Source: Planctomycetota bacterium (GTDB lineage Bacteria > Planctomycetota > Planctomycetia > Pirellulales > Pirellulaceae). Taken from it: a stretch of DNA of 46,637 bases. Location: positions 1-46,637 of the forward strand of contig JAGWWZ010000012.1 in the NCBI GenBank assembly GCA_018970165.1, written 5' to 3'. The position numbers and the translations under genes were made by a program. The stretch's first letter is position 1, and every line of letters begins with the position of its first letter. The notes under the pieces are model-generated. The model was not told where the DNA came from. It saw only the letters and a program-made list of their open reading frames with translations, and ran no database searches. This document shows positions 7,910 through 19,759 of this stretch, piece by piece.

Positions 7910-9259
7910 ATGGATAGACAATGGATGTCGCAGATTGCTGCTAGGCACGGCATCGACTGGGAATCGGTAGTTCCACTTTCAAGGCAACAACGATTGGAGT
8001 TGCTCGAGAGGTGTCTGACACGTACGGATGTTCCGTTTCCCATTGACCCACGATTCGGGAAACCTTACCTCGAGGCGGCGAAACAGGGAGTTCCATTCGC
8101 GGTTGGGAGCCTCTGCGACGATACCGTCGACTTGGGGGAGTATCGCAATGAACAGCATTACGATCGCTACACACCGGAGGAACATCTCAGTTGGGCCGTG
8201 CTCGTTGCAGAGCAACAAAAGACCAAGCATCAGTATGCATGTCGCGAGTATCTCGCCGGAGAGGATACATTTGAGATCGGTGGAGCGGTTATCCCCGATT
8301 ACTACTTGCTCAACGCTCGTATCTACCAGCAAACGGGTTGGCAACTCGCGACGGTCAATATGATCATTCCGGCCGAGTTGTTCTTCACCTGCCACAGCCA
8401 GCGATTTTTCCCGGTTACGACCTTCATGCGGGCTTTGGAGCAGGATTACCTGCAGGAACCGGATATTGGGCATGACGTCGCTGGTCACGTTTCGACCTTC
8501 ACGATCCCGGTGGTTGCTCACGTGATGCAAAACCATGGTGTCGCTCGCAATTTGATCTATGAGGAGCGGGCTGCGGAACTTGAAAAAGAAACCGATGAAA
8601 ATCGCCGCAGCAAAATCATGCGACGCGCCGACGAGTTGCTGCTTTATGCGGAACGGATCTATTGGTTTACGGTAGAGTTTGGTCTCGTTCTGCAGAATGG
8701 CGAGACGAGGGCTTTCGGCGCCGGTATTTTATCCTCTCCGGGTGAAACGATTTTCAGCATCGATTCGCCGATCCCGAATCGCATTCTCATCGACCCCAGT
8801 CAAGACAAGGATCTATTGCGACTGGCCACGACCGACTATTTGATCAGCGAGTATCAAAAGACTTACTTCGTAACGGAGCGTTTTGATCTTTTGGAGACTT
8901 TGACGCCCGAACGTATCGTAGCCACTGCGAAGACGGCATCGCGTCTGCCCCATTTCTCATGGCGAGATATCGTCCCCGGAGACCGTGTCTTGCACGTGGG
9001 GCAAACCGCTGTGTCCACCAATGAGAAATATTTTCGTTTGATGGCGGATGTGCGATGCGACGATTGTCTGACTCGGACCGCGATCCGCAACTTGCGTTGG
9101 TTCCATCGAAGGTCGAGCGATGGGTCGGAGCTATCTCAAACCTGGTATGGTCCGGTCGCGTCGGTCCCCGAACGGGTTCTCCAATGGTACGCCCAGCACC
9201 AATCCGATTCCGAACTTCAAGTGCCGCTGCGCCCACTGAGCGAACCCGCTGGCGGTTAG
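7910..9259 (+). CDS. Biopterin-dependent aromatic amino acid hydroxylase family protein (PhhA-like)
   Basis: Non-haem iron monooxygenase fold related to phenylalanine 4-hydroxylase. LQEPDIGHDVAGHVSTF matches the family's EPD..HE..GH motif and supplies iron ligands His188 and His193. YWFTVEFGLV supplies the third ligand, Glu256. RAFGAGILSSPGE and the EYQKTYFVTERFD segment match the substrate and pterin regions. At 450 residues it is much longer than usual bacterial PhhA (about 260-300). It has extra N- and C-terminal parts and a charged insertion between His193 and Glu256 (63 residues apart, against about 40 in characterised enzymes). It may hydroxylate phenylalanine or another aromatic compound. 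It follows the thiolase gene after 12 bp. Confidence 0.85.
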   Translation: MDRQWMSQIAARHGIDWESVVPLSRQQRLELLERCLTRTDVPFPIDPRFGKPYLEAAKQGVPFAVGSLCDDTVDLGEYRNEQHYDRYTPEEHLSWAVLVAEQQKTKHQYACREYLAGEDTFEIGGAVIPDYYLLNARIYQQTGWQLATVNMIIPAELFFTCHSQRFFPVTTFMRALEQDYLQEPDIGHDVAGHVSTFTIPVVAHVMQNHGVARNLIYEERAAELEKETDENRRSKIMRRADELLLYAERIYWFTVEFGLVLQNGETRAFGAGILSSPGETIFSIDSPIPNRILIDPSQDKDLLRLATTDYLISEYQKTYFVTERFDLLETLTPERIVATAKTASRLPHFSWRDIVPGDRVLHVGQTAVSTNEKYFRLMADVRCDDCLTRTAIRNLRWFHRRSSDGSELSQTWYGPVASVPERVLQWYAQHQSDSELQVPLRPLSEPAGG

Positions 9260-9269
9260 CTCGAGCGGA

Positions 9270-11180
9270 CTACCCCCCGATCACCTCATCTCGATGGTTT
9301 TGTGCATGGGGATAGGAGCGTGAGAGGGCTGAGAAATGGGGCTTGTGAATACTGCGAGTGACCCCCTCTTCGGCTGGCAGCGTATCGATGAATCCAGGAA
9401 TGATGATCCCCGAAGCGTGGAGCCCCGAGGCATGAAGTCCTGGGGTGATCAACCCTGTCACGGGTCCCGGCGGTGCGACGCTCGCAGGCAGGATACTTGC
9501 TTGTACGATACCACTGGCGTTTTTGGTTGGTGCTCCGTTGTTAGCAGTTTGATCATCGACTGCTCGTCGAATCTCCGACTCGCGAACTGTCAGTTTCTGA
9601 ATGGCCTCGGAGAGTCGTTCGAGTCGGTCGGCTTGTTCCTGCAATTGGGTGTTTTTGCGGCGTAGATCGGTGGTTCGCATCTCGAGTCGGTTGGTCAGTT
9701 CATCGATCGAGATATCCATCGCATCCCTTACGCCGGAAAGTCGGTCGATCTCGGTTTGGAGCGAGTCGCGATCTCGGGCGATCCGTTCGATTTCTCGTTC
9801 CAAATCCTGCAACAGGCGTGTTCGCTCTTTCTGTCGGGAATCGGCCTCGATGGCTTCCCTGTCCGCCGAGGCTCGTCTCTGCTCCAGGCGATCTTCTTCG
9901 TTGGCGATTGCCTGACGTGTATTGGCCAAGGCGTCCTGGTTTTCCTGTATTTGCTCAAGCAGAGATACCAGGACATCCTCCAATTCCGCTTTGGCTTGAG
10001 TGCACTCACCGATTCTGTTTAGCAGTCCATCGCGTTGTCCTTCGGCACCGCGGATGGCGGACTGCAGTTGATCGAACTCGGCCCGATTGCGATCGTGATC
10101 CTGTTGTAGTCCATCGATCTTGGCCTGTAGTTGAGCGATGGCAGCGATACTGGCGGCGGTACGGCGTTCTTGCTCTTCACCGATCAACTCGATTTCCGCT
10201 TGCATCTCCGATCGCAGTTCGCTGAGGTGAGCCAAATCGGCCTTGATCGACTCCGTACTGCTGATGAGATTGCTTCGCTCTTCGTTCAACTCCCGCAGAC
10301 GATATTGGATCTTCTGAGCCTCGATCTTTTGCTCCTCTTGTTCCATGACCCAGGCGGCGCGAGTCGATTCGCGAGTCGATTCGAGAACCATCAAATCAGC
10401 GCTTACTGTTTCACGACGTGCGGCGACATCGAACAACTCATCGGTGTGCGCTGCGATGGAGCGTTCCAATTCCTTGCGTTCGTTTTCCAGACGGACGACG
10501 CTGTGTTGCAGCCGATGGACTCGCGAAGCTTCACCCATGATCGAAGCTCGCAGTTCGACAAGTTTCGCATCGTATTGGTTCTGGTTTGCCTGCGCGACAC
10601 GGTTTTGTTCTTTGAGTTCGTCAGCGAGGCTGTTTTGGTTTTCGATTTCGATGGACAAATCGTTCAAATCGCGACTGAGGCGCTTTACGCGATACTGCAG
10701 ATCCACTTGGATTTCGGCGAGTGCCTGCAATTGTATTGCAATCTCTGTCGCGTTTTCAGCCGATCGTCGCACCAAGACTTCCTGAGCGTATCCACGCATC
10801 ACACGATCATAAAACAGACTTATGGCAGCGATGACAAACAGAACGGTACACCCAAGGTTGGATAGGGCGATTTCTTGCGTGGGCGTATGACTGTTGATTG
10901 CGAAGGCATTCACCGAGATGCACAGAACAGCTCCCAAGCCGAACAAACCGATGGTCGTACTCGACGGTACGCTTTGCTTAGCAGCGATCGGTCGAATCGC
11001 ATTTTCCCAATCCGCCACTCGTGAGCGATAGCCATCGATGGCGGCTCGCAGCTTGCGCGAGATCGAATCCTCTACAACGATCGGCTCTAAAACTGCTAGG
11101 GTTTTCTCCGATTCGGAGGAGGCAAAAACCTCTTCTTCAATAGGTCGATTCACGTTGGATTCGAAGATTCCGGGCTGCAT
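9270..11180 (-). CDS. Membrane-anchored long coiled-coil protein
   Basis: About 636 residues; not a family I recognise by function. A short N-terminal region is followed by two hydrophobic segments (IGLFGLGAVLCISVNAFAI near residue 75 and LGCTVLFVIAAISLFY near 105). About 400 residues of almost uninterrupted Glu/Gln/Arg/Leu-rich heptad sequence follow, a long coiled coil. The tail is Pro/Gly/Ala-rich with a duplicated GLHAS unit. I prefer ATG 11180 to GTG 11207 because AAGG lies 9 nt upstream of the ATG. The likely topology is a membrane hairpin with the rod on one side, suggesting a structural or scaffolding role. It ends 10 bp from the convergent hydroxylase gene. Confidence 0.75.
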   Translation of the reverse strand: MQPGIFESNVNRPIEEEVFASSESEKTLAVLEPIVVEDSISRKLRAAIDGYRSRVADWENAIRPIAAKQSVPSSTTIGLFGLGAVLCISVNAFAINSHTPTQEIALSNLGCTVLFVIAAISLFYDRVMRGYAQEVLVRRSAENATEIAIQLQALAEIQVDLQYRVKRLSRDLNDLSIEIENQNSLADELKEQNRVAQANQNQYDAKLVELRASIMGEASRVHRLQHSVVRLENERKELERSIAAHTDELFDVAARRETVSADLMVLESTRESTRAAWVMEQEEQKIEAQKIQYRLRELNEERSNLISSTESIKADLAHLSELRSEMQAEIELIGEEQERRTAASIAAIAQLQAKIDGLQQDHDRNRAEFDQLQSAIRGAEGQRDGLLNRIGECTQAKAELEDVLVSLLEQIQENQDALANTRQAIANEEDRLEQRRASADREAIEADSRQKERTRLLQDLEREIERIARDRDSLQTEIDRLSGVRDAMDISIDELTNRLEMRTTDLRRKNTQLQEQADRLERLSEAIQKLTVRESEIRRAVDDQTANNGAPTKNASGIVQASILPASVAPPGPVTGLITPGLHASGLHASGIIIPGFIDTLPAEEGVTRSIHKPHFSALSRSYPHAQNHRDEVIGG

Positions 11181-11412
11181 GCGGCAATACCTTGATCTGG
11201 GGAACACCTAACCTAGTTCACACGACTTTTCTTGTTGATCGGAAAAGTTCCCCCAAACCCACAACATTTCCCAATCAACGAGGTCGAGATTCATCTCGAA
11301 GACGGTGATGGACGCTACAAACGCTACAGGACGCACTCAGTAGCAGGGATAGCGGTCATCGGATGAGAAAAGCCAATGCTCAGCCTGAGCGAGTCTTTGG
11401 CATGAGATTCGA

Positions 11413-13140
11413 TCACACTGGAGCGGGCGAGGTGATCTCATTGAGCCCCTCAAGCCCCAGCCTGGCGCAGAAATCCCCGAATGACTCGGTCTCCTGCCGA
11501 TTCTCCTTGAACTCAACAAAAAGTGGCTTGAGTGTGTCAACGATATTTTCAAGCGGGATCAAGTCGCGGTAGATGAACGCTAGGCGAGTCCCGAGGCGAG
11601 CACCTCCGACGTAAACGGTGTACTTGCCTTTGGCTTTTCCGACCAAACCGATGTCCGCGTTGTAGGGCCGGGCGCAACCGTTCGGGCAACCGGTCATGCG
11701 AACCGTGAAAAGCTCCTTTTCTAGTCCTAGATCTGCGAGTGTTTTTTCCATCGTATCGATCACACTAGGCAATGCTCTTTCGCTCTCGGTGATCGCCAGG
11801 CCGCACGTTGGAAGAGCTACACAAGCGATGGACCATCGACGTGCGTTCGAGATTTCCTCGACCAACGGAAGCCCTCTTCGCTTAATCATCGATTCGAGCT
11901 TAGGCCGGTCCCGTTCCTCAAGATTGCAAAAGAGAAGACTTTGGTGGGCGGTTAATCGAATTTCGGGATTGAGTTCGTGACAGATCTCCCTCAGAGCGGC
12001 TTTCCACGACCTGTTTTCGTCGTCGTACAGGCGTCCGTTCTCCACATTGAAGCCGTAGAACCAGCGACCGTCCCCTTGCGCGTCCCAGCCCATATGATCG
12101 TTGTGTTCGGTCACATCATCAGGTGTGCAGTCCGCGAGTTTGGTACCGTAGTACTCCTCGACTTGGTGGCGAAACCAGTCGATTCCCTTATCGTGCACCA
12201 AGTACTTGAGCCTCGCTCGTTTCCGATCGTCACGATACCCAAAGTCCCGTTGGACTTTGACGATCGCTTCGGCGACCTCGACCGCTTGTTCGGGTGTAAC
12301 GAAGGCCATGCGCGAGGCCAATCGTGGGAATGTTTTCTTTGCGCTCGGGGTAACTCCGAGTCCGCCACCGACAGTGACATTGTATCCAATCACTTCACCA
12401 TCTCGGACCACTGCGATAAAGCCGAGGCAGTTGGTATACACGTCCGTACAGTTGTCATAGGAGATCGCGATCGCGGTCTTAAACTTGCGCGGTAAATAAG
12501 TCTTGCCATAGATCGGCTCGAATTCTTCATCGCTCCCCCCCTCGAGTGTTTCCTCGCCCGTCTCACTATCTTTGAGCCAGAGTTCGTAATAAGACTTTGT
12601 TCGAGGAGATAGGTGATCGGAGATCGCGAAGGCGAGTTTCTGCACGGCAGGCCTGACCGCGTCGCGATAGGGTGCCGGGCAAGCCATCGTGTTTCGGTTC
12701 ACGTCGCCGCATGCTGCCAACGTAGTCATCATGACATCGTTGATATTCTGCATGCATTCCCGCAGATCGGATTTGAGGATACCGTGCAACTGCAAGCCTT
12801 GACGGGTCGTGATCTTAAGCGTCGAGTTGCCGATAGAATCGCAGATATCGAGATGCGCGATCAGTTGCTCAGCGGTCATGATTCCCGCGGGAATCCGGGT
12901 GCGGACCATGAAGCTGTATTGCTTTTCGCTTTTACCCGATGGCGTCGATGCGCCGCGTGCCTCTCGGTCGTCCTGCTGGTAGGTGCCATGGAACTTCAGC
13001 AATTGCAGGTCATCCTTGCCGAAGTGGTCTGTGTCTGCTCGCAATTCCTGTCCGATCGTACCTCGCAGATAGTGGCTGGTATCTTTGATCAGTTCCACGG
13101 CACTCAGTTTGGCTTCAGATTCGTTATTTGCTTCGGACAT
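11413..13140 (-). CDS. sir: Sulfite reductase hemoprotein (ferredoxin/plant-type)
   Basis: 575 residues. It reduces sulfite to sulfide in sulfur assimilation using sirohaem and a [4Fe-4S] cluster. Cluster ligands are visible as C440-x5-C446 (CVALPTC) and C485-x3-C489 (TGCPNGCARPY). The repeated ferredoxin-like halves show FHGTYQQDDREARG and RRDDRKRARLKYL-type segments. The sequence follows the plant ferredoxin-dependent enzyme (LKFHG.YQQ.NRE, EPIYG..FLPRKFK, KESFG-like tail) more closely than E. coli CysI, so the donor is probably ferredoxin. The start is ATG 13140, with GGAA just upstream; a TTG at 13158 is in frame but poorly placed. It is divergent from folD. Confidence 0.92.
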   Translation of the reverse strand: MSEANNESEAKLSAVELIKDTSHYLRGTIGQELRADTDHFGKDDLQLLKFHGTYQQDDREARGASTPSGKSEKQYSFMVRTRIPAGIMTAEQLIAHLDICDSIGNSTLKITTRQGLQLHGILKSDLRECMQNINDVMMTTLAACGDVNRNTMACPAPYRDAVRPAVQKLAFAISDHLSPRTKSYYELWLKDSETGEETLEGGSDEEFEPIYGKTYLPRKFKTAIAISYDNCTDVYTNCLGFIAVVRDGEVIGYNVTVGGGLGVTPSAKKTFPRLASRMAFVTPEQAVEVAEAIVKVQRDFGYRDDRKRARLKYLVHDKGIDWFRHQVEEYYGTKLADCTPDDVTEHNDHMGWDAQGDGRWFYGFNVENGRLYDDENRSWKAALREICHELNPEIRLTAHQSLLFCNLEERDRPKLESMIKRRGLPLVEEISNARRWSIACVALPTCGLAITESERALPSVIDTMEKTLADLGLEKELFTVRMTGCPNGCARPYNADIGLVGKAKGKYTVYVGGARLGTRLAFIYRDLIPLENIVDTLKPLFVEFKENRQETESFGDFCARLGLEGLNEITSPAPV

Positions 13141-13290
13141 CGTTTCCGCGTTCTTCAAGAGATCAATAAAGGCACCGCGACTCCCTACGCCGTGCGGGAA
13201 GATCAGTATATAACACTTTCAGAATTTTTTGGGTGTGCTCGTAGGAAGCGCGACCCGTAGATTGGTTCCGAATACGAGGCTGGGTCCGCG

Positions 13291-14181
13291 ATGAGCGCGA
13301 AAGTACTGGATGGGAAGAGGATCGCTCTGCAGATTCGAAGCGAAATTGCGGAGCGAGTTCTCGCTTTCCGCGAACGCAAGGGAGTTGCTCCGTGCCTTGC
13401 GGCCATTTTGGTGGGCGATGATCCAGCGAGCCAAGTCTATGTTCGAAACAAGGAGATCGCCTGTAGCAAAGCCGGGATGGATAGCAAGCTTTTTCGCCTG
13501 CCCGCTGCGACCAACACGGAAGACTTGCTGAAACTGCTCGAGACTCTCAACGCTGATACGACGATTCATGGCATTCTGGTCCAACTGCCACTCCCATCGC
13601 ATATCGATCAGCGGCGTGTCCTGGACGCCGTATCACCTGAAAAGGATGTGGACGCATTTGCTCCGGAAAACGTCGGCCTGATTTCTCAAGGGCGACCGCG
13701 TTATTTGCCATGCACGCCGCATGGGGTTTTGCAATTGTTGCATCGATGCGGCATTCCCCTGTCGGGAGTCGAGGTGGTGGTAGTCGGCCGAAGCGACATT
13801 GTCGGGAAACCACTGGTCAGCATGTGCCTGCAGAAGGAAGGGCCTGGTGGAGCAAGCAATGCCAACGCGACCGTTACTTGCTGTCACAGCCAAACGCGAA
13901 ACCTGGGCGAAGTCACTCGTAGAGCCGATGTTTTGATCGCCGCGATGGGCCGTGCTGGTGCGATCACCGCAGATATGGTCAAGCCGGGTGCCGTCGTGAT
14001 CGATGTGGGAATCAACCGCGAGGGAGACCGCTTGGTCGGAGACGTTGACTTCGATGCTGTTTCGCAGGTCGCCAGCGCGATTACCCCGGTTCCTGGCGGG
14101 ATTGGTCCGTTGACGATTGCGATGCTCTTGGAAAACACGTTAGTCGCTGCAGAATTCGCAACCAACGCAAGGCGGTCTTGA
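13291..14181 (+). CDS. folD: Bifunctional methylenetetrahydrofolate dehydrogenase/cyclohydrolase FolD
   Basis: 296 residues, the normal FolD length. It interconverts methylene-, methenyl- and formyl-tetrahydrofolate using NADP. The catalytic Lys54 sits in YVRNK. GILVQLPLP and PEKDVDAF are the standard signatures, VVVGRSDIVGKP is the dinucleotide-binding segment, and PGGIGPLTIAMLLENT closes the domain. It lies divergent from sir, with 150 bp between the starts. folP, another folate gene, is 12 kb away and not linked to it. Confidence 0.96.
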   Translation: MSAKVLDGKRIALQIRSEIAERVLAFRERKGVAPCLAAILVGDDPASQVYVRNKEIACSKAGMDSKLFRLPAATNTEDLLKLLETLNADTTIHGILVQLPLPSHIDQRRVLDAVSPEKDVDAFAPENVGLISQGRPRYLPCTPHGVLQLLHRCGIPLSGVEVVVVGRSDIVGKPLVSMCLQKEGPGGASNANATVTCCHSQTRNLGEVTRRADVLIAAMGRAGAITADMVKPGAVVIDVGINREGDRLVGDVDFDAVSQVASAITPVPGGIGPLTIAMLLENTLVAAEFATNARRS

Positions 14182-14244
14182 ATCGCTTTGTGTCAGACCC
14201 GTATTTGTCTCCGATTTGCTGAGGCGTGTTTCATTGCAGTGTGA

Positions 14245-14748
14245 CTATTTGATGCTGTCCTTGATGCTTTCCAGGATGATCAGCAGGTGCTTGGCCCGCG
14301 TTAAGGACCCTACTTCCTTGACGAATTGAACGCCTGCTTCGAGTTCGGCGATACTCATTCCAGCCCCTGCGGGGACCAAGGCGGTGGACTCGGTTCGCGA
14401 GGCTGAAGACGATTTGGATTCTGCTCCCTTTCGCCCAGATGATTTCCCTCCGCTCCGTTTCATGAGACTCTTGACGTTGGCAACGTCTGCAGCGGTAACT
14501 TTGTATTGTTTAAGTGCTTCGACGATATCTCGATTCCTCGATTCGGGATTCTCTTCGAGATACTTTCTAATACGTTGGGCTTTGCTTAGATCTTTCGACA
14601 CGATTTGACGTTCCTTTGCATGTTTTGGATGTGAGTCATCGATGAGTTCTTCGGACGCCAAGCGATTTTGTTCCGCTTCGCGAATCAAGGCTTCTGGCAC
14701 ACGGTCGACCAAGTCATCCAAAGTCACAACGCGTTCGATATCCAGCAT
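14245..14748 (-). CDS. Small planctomycete-type protein with predicted helix-turn-helix
   Basis: 167 residues, function unknown. The start is placed at ATG 14748, where AGGAT lies about 8 nt upstream; earlier in-frame codons would add an unlikely Ser/Asp-rich stretch. Residues about 57-97 (KAQRIRKYLEENPESRNRDI onwards to SLMKR) form a compact helical region of the kind seen in winged-helix proteins. A basic Ser/Gly/Lys linker follows. The C-terminal helix pair (SIAELEAGVQFVKEVGSLTR) resembles a segment common in planctomycete hypotheticals. DNA binding is plausible but unproven. It is convergent with folD, 63 bp apart. Confidence 0.65.
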   Translation of the reverse strand: MLDIERVVTLDDLVDRVPEALIREAEQNRLASEELIDDSHPKHAKERQIVSKDLSKAQRIRKYLEENPESRNRDIVEALKQYKVTAADVANVKSLMKRSGGKSSGRKGAESKSSSASRTESTALVPAGAGMSIAELEAGVQFVKEVGSLTRAKHLLIILESIKDSIK

Positions 14749-14949
14749 AAGTTGCGATCCTATTAAATTGAATGAGGTTGGAAACAAATTACGATCGTTC
14801 AACGATTTCCCGGAAAAGGACTGCATTCGACTCCGGTGGTCATCGAAGTCATTCCCCGGCATGTGGTTCCCAGGTTGGTCTCTCTCGGGCGAAGCTTCCG
14901 ATCTCAAAAGCAGGAGAGTGAGTTGGAATGCGAGAGAGCCAATAGATGA

Positions 14950-17697
<2,748 letters not shown>

Positions 17698-17702
17698 CGC
17701 GA

Positions 17703-18818
17703 TCACAATCGCACACCCACGCGAAACGGGTTGATGCTGATCGCATACCGAAATGCTTCGTCGATCCGGTCGAGCGTAAAGTGATCGTGAATCAATTCCC
17801 GGATCGGGAATGCATCATGAGCCATTTCGATGAATTCCACGGCGTTGCGAAAATCTTCCGTGTTGTAATTATGCAATCCCCGAATAGAGATCAGGTTCCG
17901 GACAATATGCTCCGCCTGCATATTCACCGGCCTACAGGGGCTGACCGCACCGATCCAGACCGCAATCCCTCCAATGGCCATCATCTCAAGCGTCTTTTCC
18001 ATACTCGATGGCACACCGCTGGCTTCGATCACAATATCTACGCTGTTTCGATGATCGATCGTATTTGGGTTTACGGATTCGACCTCTATCGGCGGATCGG
18101 AATCTCGCGGTAATTTTATTGTGTGGTCGGCTCCAAAGCGTCTCGCCATGTCGAGTCGGCCTGCATCAATGTCCATCGCACCTACGCGTCTAGCGCCCGC
18201 TTCACGCGCCATCGCGCACGCGAGAACGCCCAGCATGCCTGCACCGGAAATCAGCACCCTGCGATCCTTCACGGACCCCGCCAATCGGAGGGCACCTGCC
18301 ACGGTTGCCACGGCGCAGTTGGTGATCGCAGCAACGGGAACCGGTACTTCCTCTGCGATTTTGATGATGGGTGTATGTGGGCGCAGGATCATGAACTCGC
18401 TGAGCCCGCCATGAAGAGTTTTGCCAGCGGCGAGTCGCTCATGACCGTACTTGAATCGGTCGGCTCCTTTTTGCGGCATCCCTCGCATGGACATTTCACT
18501 CGCCGGATCGCTCGCGAAAATTCCCCAGGTAACGCGGTCGCCGATTTGTAAATGCGTTCCTCGCAAATCCGTCCTCGATGCATTCGCACCGAACTCGTAC
18601 ACTCGACCGACCACCTCGTGGCCGAGGATGGTCGGTGTTGACTCGATCCGTTTGCCGCTGTAGGTTGCGATATCGCTTCGGCAGAGGGTTGTCATCTCAT
18701 TGCGCACAAGAATCTCATGCGAATTGAGAGGCGGTATCTCGACTCCGATAATCTCCATCGGAATCCCGCTACCTGAAAAGACAGCCGTTCGGGATGTAGG
18801 GCGAGATTCTAGCGTCAC
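17703..18818 (-). CDS. MDR-family zinc-dependent alcohol dehydrogenase lacking the structural zinc site
   Basis: 371 residues. The GroES-like domain keeps catalytic zinc residues Cys46 (LCRSDI), His67/Glu68 (GHEVVG) and probably Cys168 (NCAVAT). The Rossmann domain has SGAGMLG (191-197). The lobe that normally holds four structural-zinc cysteines (about residues 98-130, around RGMPQKGADRFKYGHE) has no Cys. That RG.PQK..KYGH context recalls the MDR subgroup found with phosphonate catabolism genes; this assignment is from memory and tentative. The start is GTG 18818. Its SD (AGGA) overlaps the TAG stop of the upstream ABC ATPase gene, so translation is coupled. Confidence 0.85.
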   Translation of the reverse strand: MTLESRPTSRTAVFSGSGIPMEIIGVEIPPLNSHEILVRNEMTTLCRSDIATYSGKRIESTPTILGHEVVGRVYEFGANASRTDLRGTHLQIGDRVTWGIFASDPASEMSMRGMPQKGADRFKYGHERLAAGKTLHGGLSEFMILRPHTPIIKIAEEVPVPVAAITNCAVATVAGALRLAGSVKDRRVLISGAGMLGVLACAMAREAGARRVGAMDIDAGRLDMARRFGADHTIKLPRDSDPPIEVESVNPNTIDHRNSVDIVIEASGVPSSMEKTLEMMAIGGIAVWIGAVSPCRPVNMQAEHIVRNLISIRGLHNYNTEDFRNAVEFIEMAHDAFPIRELIHDHFTLDRIDEAFRYAISINPFRVGVRL

Positions 18819-18826
18819 GATCCGTC

Positions 18827-19747
18827 CTAGTGCGTGCCAGCGTTCGCAACGGAACCGGCCAGTTGGCTGAGTTCGCCCCAGAACGTCACGTATTTATCGC
18901 GATGCTTGATGTATTCTTCGTCAAACACGGCCCGACGCAACTCTTCCCGTTGCGTCACGAACTTGCCGTAATCCCGTTCGTCATCAGGATGAAAGATCGG
19001 GCATGGACGATCGTAAACAATGGTCGCACCGAGGTGGCCATCATTGTGAAAACGGGACATTCCGATGACTCGGTCTGCGACATAGATCGCTTCATTGAGT
19101 TCGTGAGTCACCATGAGAATCGTGTATTCAGGCCTGCGACCCTCTCGTTTCGCGATCAAGTTTTCTTGGTAGAACTTCAACAACATGTTCTGCAGTTCCT
19201 CGCGCATCGCTTCATCGAGAGCTCCGAATGGTTCATCGAGCAACACGATCTTCGGCTTCATAATGAATGCTTGTGCGACGGCGACCCGTTGCCGCATCCC
19301 TCCGGACATTTCGCCTGGATATTTACCACATGCTTCTTCCAAGCCGACTCGCTCCAAGAACTCTCTCGATTTTCGCAAGTGTTCTCGTCGGAGTTTTGAG
19401 TATTTCGGAAACAAGAAAAATCGTTCCCAAAGAGCGCTTTCGTCCAGCTTCAAACCGAAGCTAACATTTTTTTCTGCGGTAAGAAACTCGTAGAGCGAAT
19501 ACTGTTGATAGACGATCCCAACATCTCGAGTGGGGCCTCGCACAGGAACGCCGTCGGCAAGAATTTCCCCTTCGCTCGGAGGGTGGGTTCCGAGGATGGC
19601 TTTGAGGAGTGTGCTTTTTCCGCAACCGCTCGGCCCGACGACCGCTACGATTTGGCCGGGCAGGACTTTGAGATTGATATTGTCCAATACACGAAAGTCA
19701 CCGAAGTAGTGGCTGACGTTTCTTATTTCGAGTGCGTATTCGCTCAT
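18827..19747 (-). CDS. NitT/TauT-type ABC transporter ATP-binding protein without adjacent permease
   Basis: 306 residues. The Walker A motif is GPSGCGKST (38-46), the signature MSGGMRQRVAVAQA, and Walker B IVLLDEPFGALDE, with the switch His in VTHELNEA. The overall sequence fits the nitrate/sulfonate/taurine importer ATPases. It is longer than the usual 250-270 residues, with an insert around ALWERFFLFPKYSKLRR and a C-terminal extension after VIGMSRFHNDG. No permease or substrate-binding protein lies in the window; the upstream gene is a DUF808 protein. It must use partners encoded elsewhere or serve a non-standard role. The dehydrogenase gene follows 8 bp downstream and is translationally coupled. 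Confidence 0.88.
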   Translation of the reverse strand: MSEYALEIRNVSHYFGDFRVLDNINLKVLPGQIVAVVGPSGCGKSTLLKAILGTHPPSEGEILADGVPVRGPTRDVGIVYQQYSLYEFLTAEKNVSFGLKLDESALWERFFLFPKYSKLRREHLRKSREFLERVGLEEACGKYPGEMSGGMRQRVAVAQAFIMKPKIVLLDEPFGALDEAMREELQNMLLKFYQENLIAKREGRRPEYTILMVTHELNEAIYVADRVIGMSRFHNDGHLGATIVYDRPCPIFHPDDERDYGKFVTQREELRRAVFDEEYIKHRDKYVTFWGELSQLAGSVANAGTH

Positions 19748-19759
19748 AATGAGTATGGC

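Noticed and set aside
10131-10865. A 244-codon plus-strand frame rich in Phe, Leu and Ser
   Set aside because: It is antisense to the Glu/Gln-rich coiled-coil gene; its composition is what the complement of such sequence produces.
11284-11330. TCGAGA/TCTCGA hairpin and tandem ACGCTACA repeat in the gap downstream of the coiled-coil gene start
   Set aside because: Six-bp stems and an 8-bp tandem repeat can occur by chance, and neither sits at a clear promoter or gene end.
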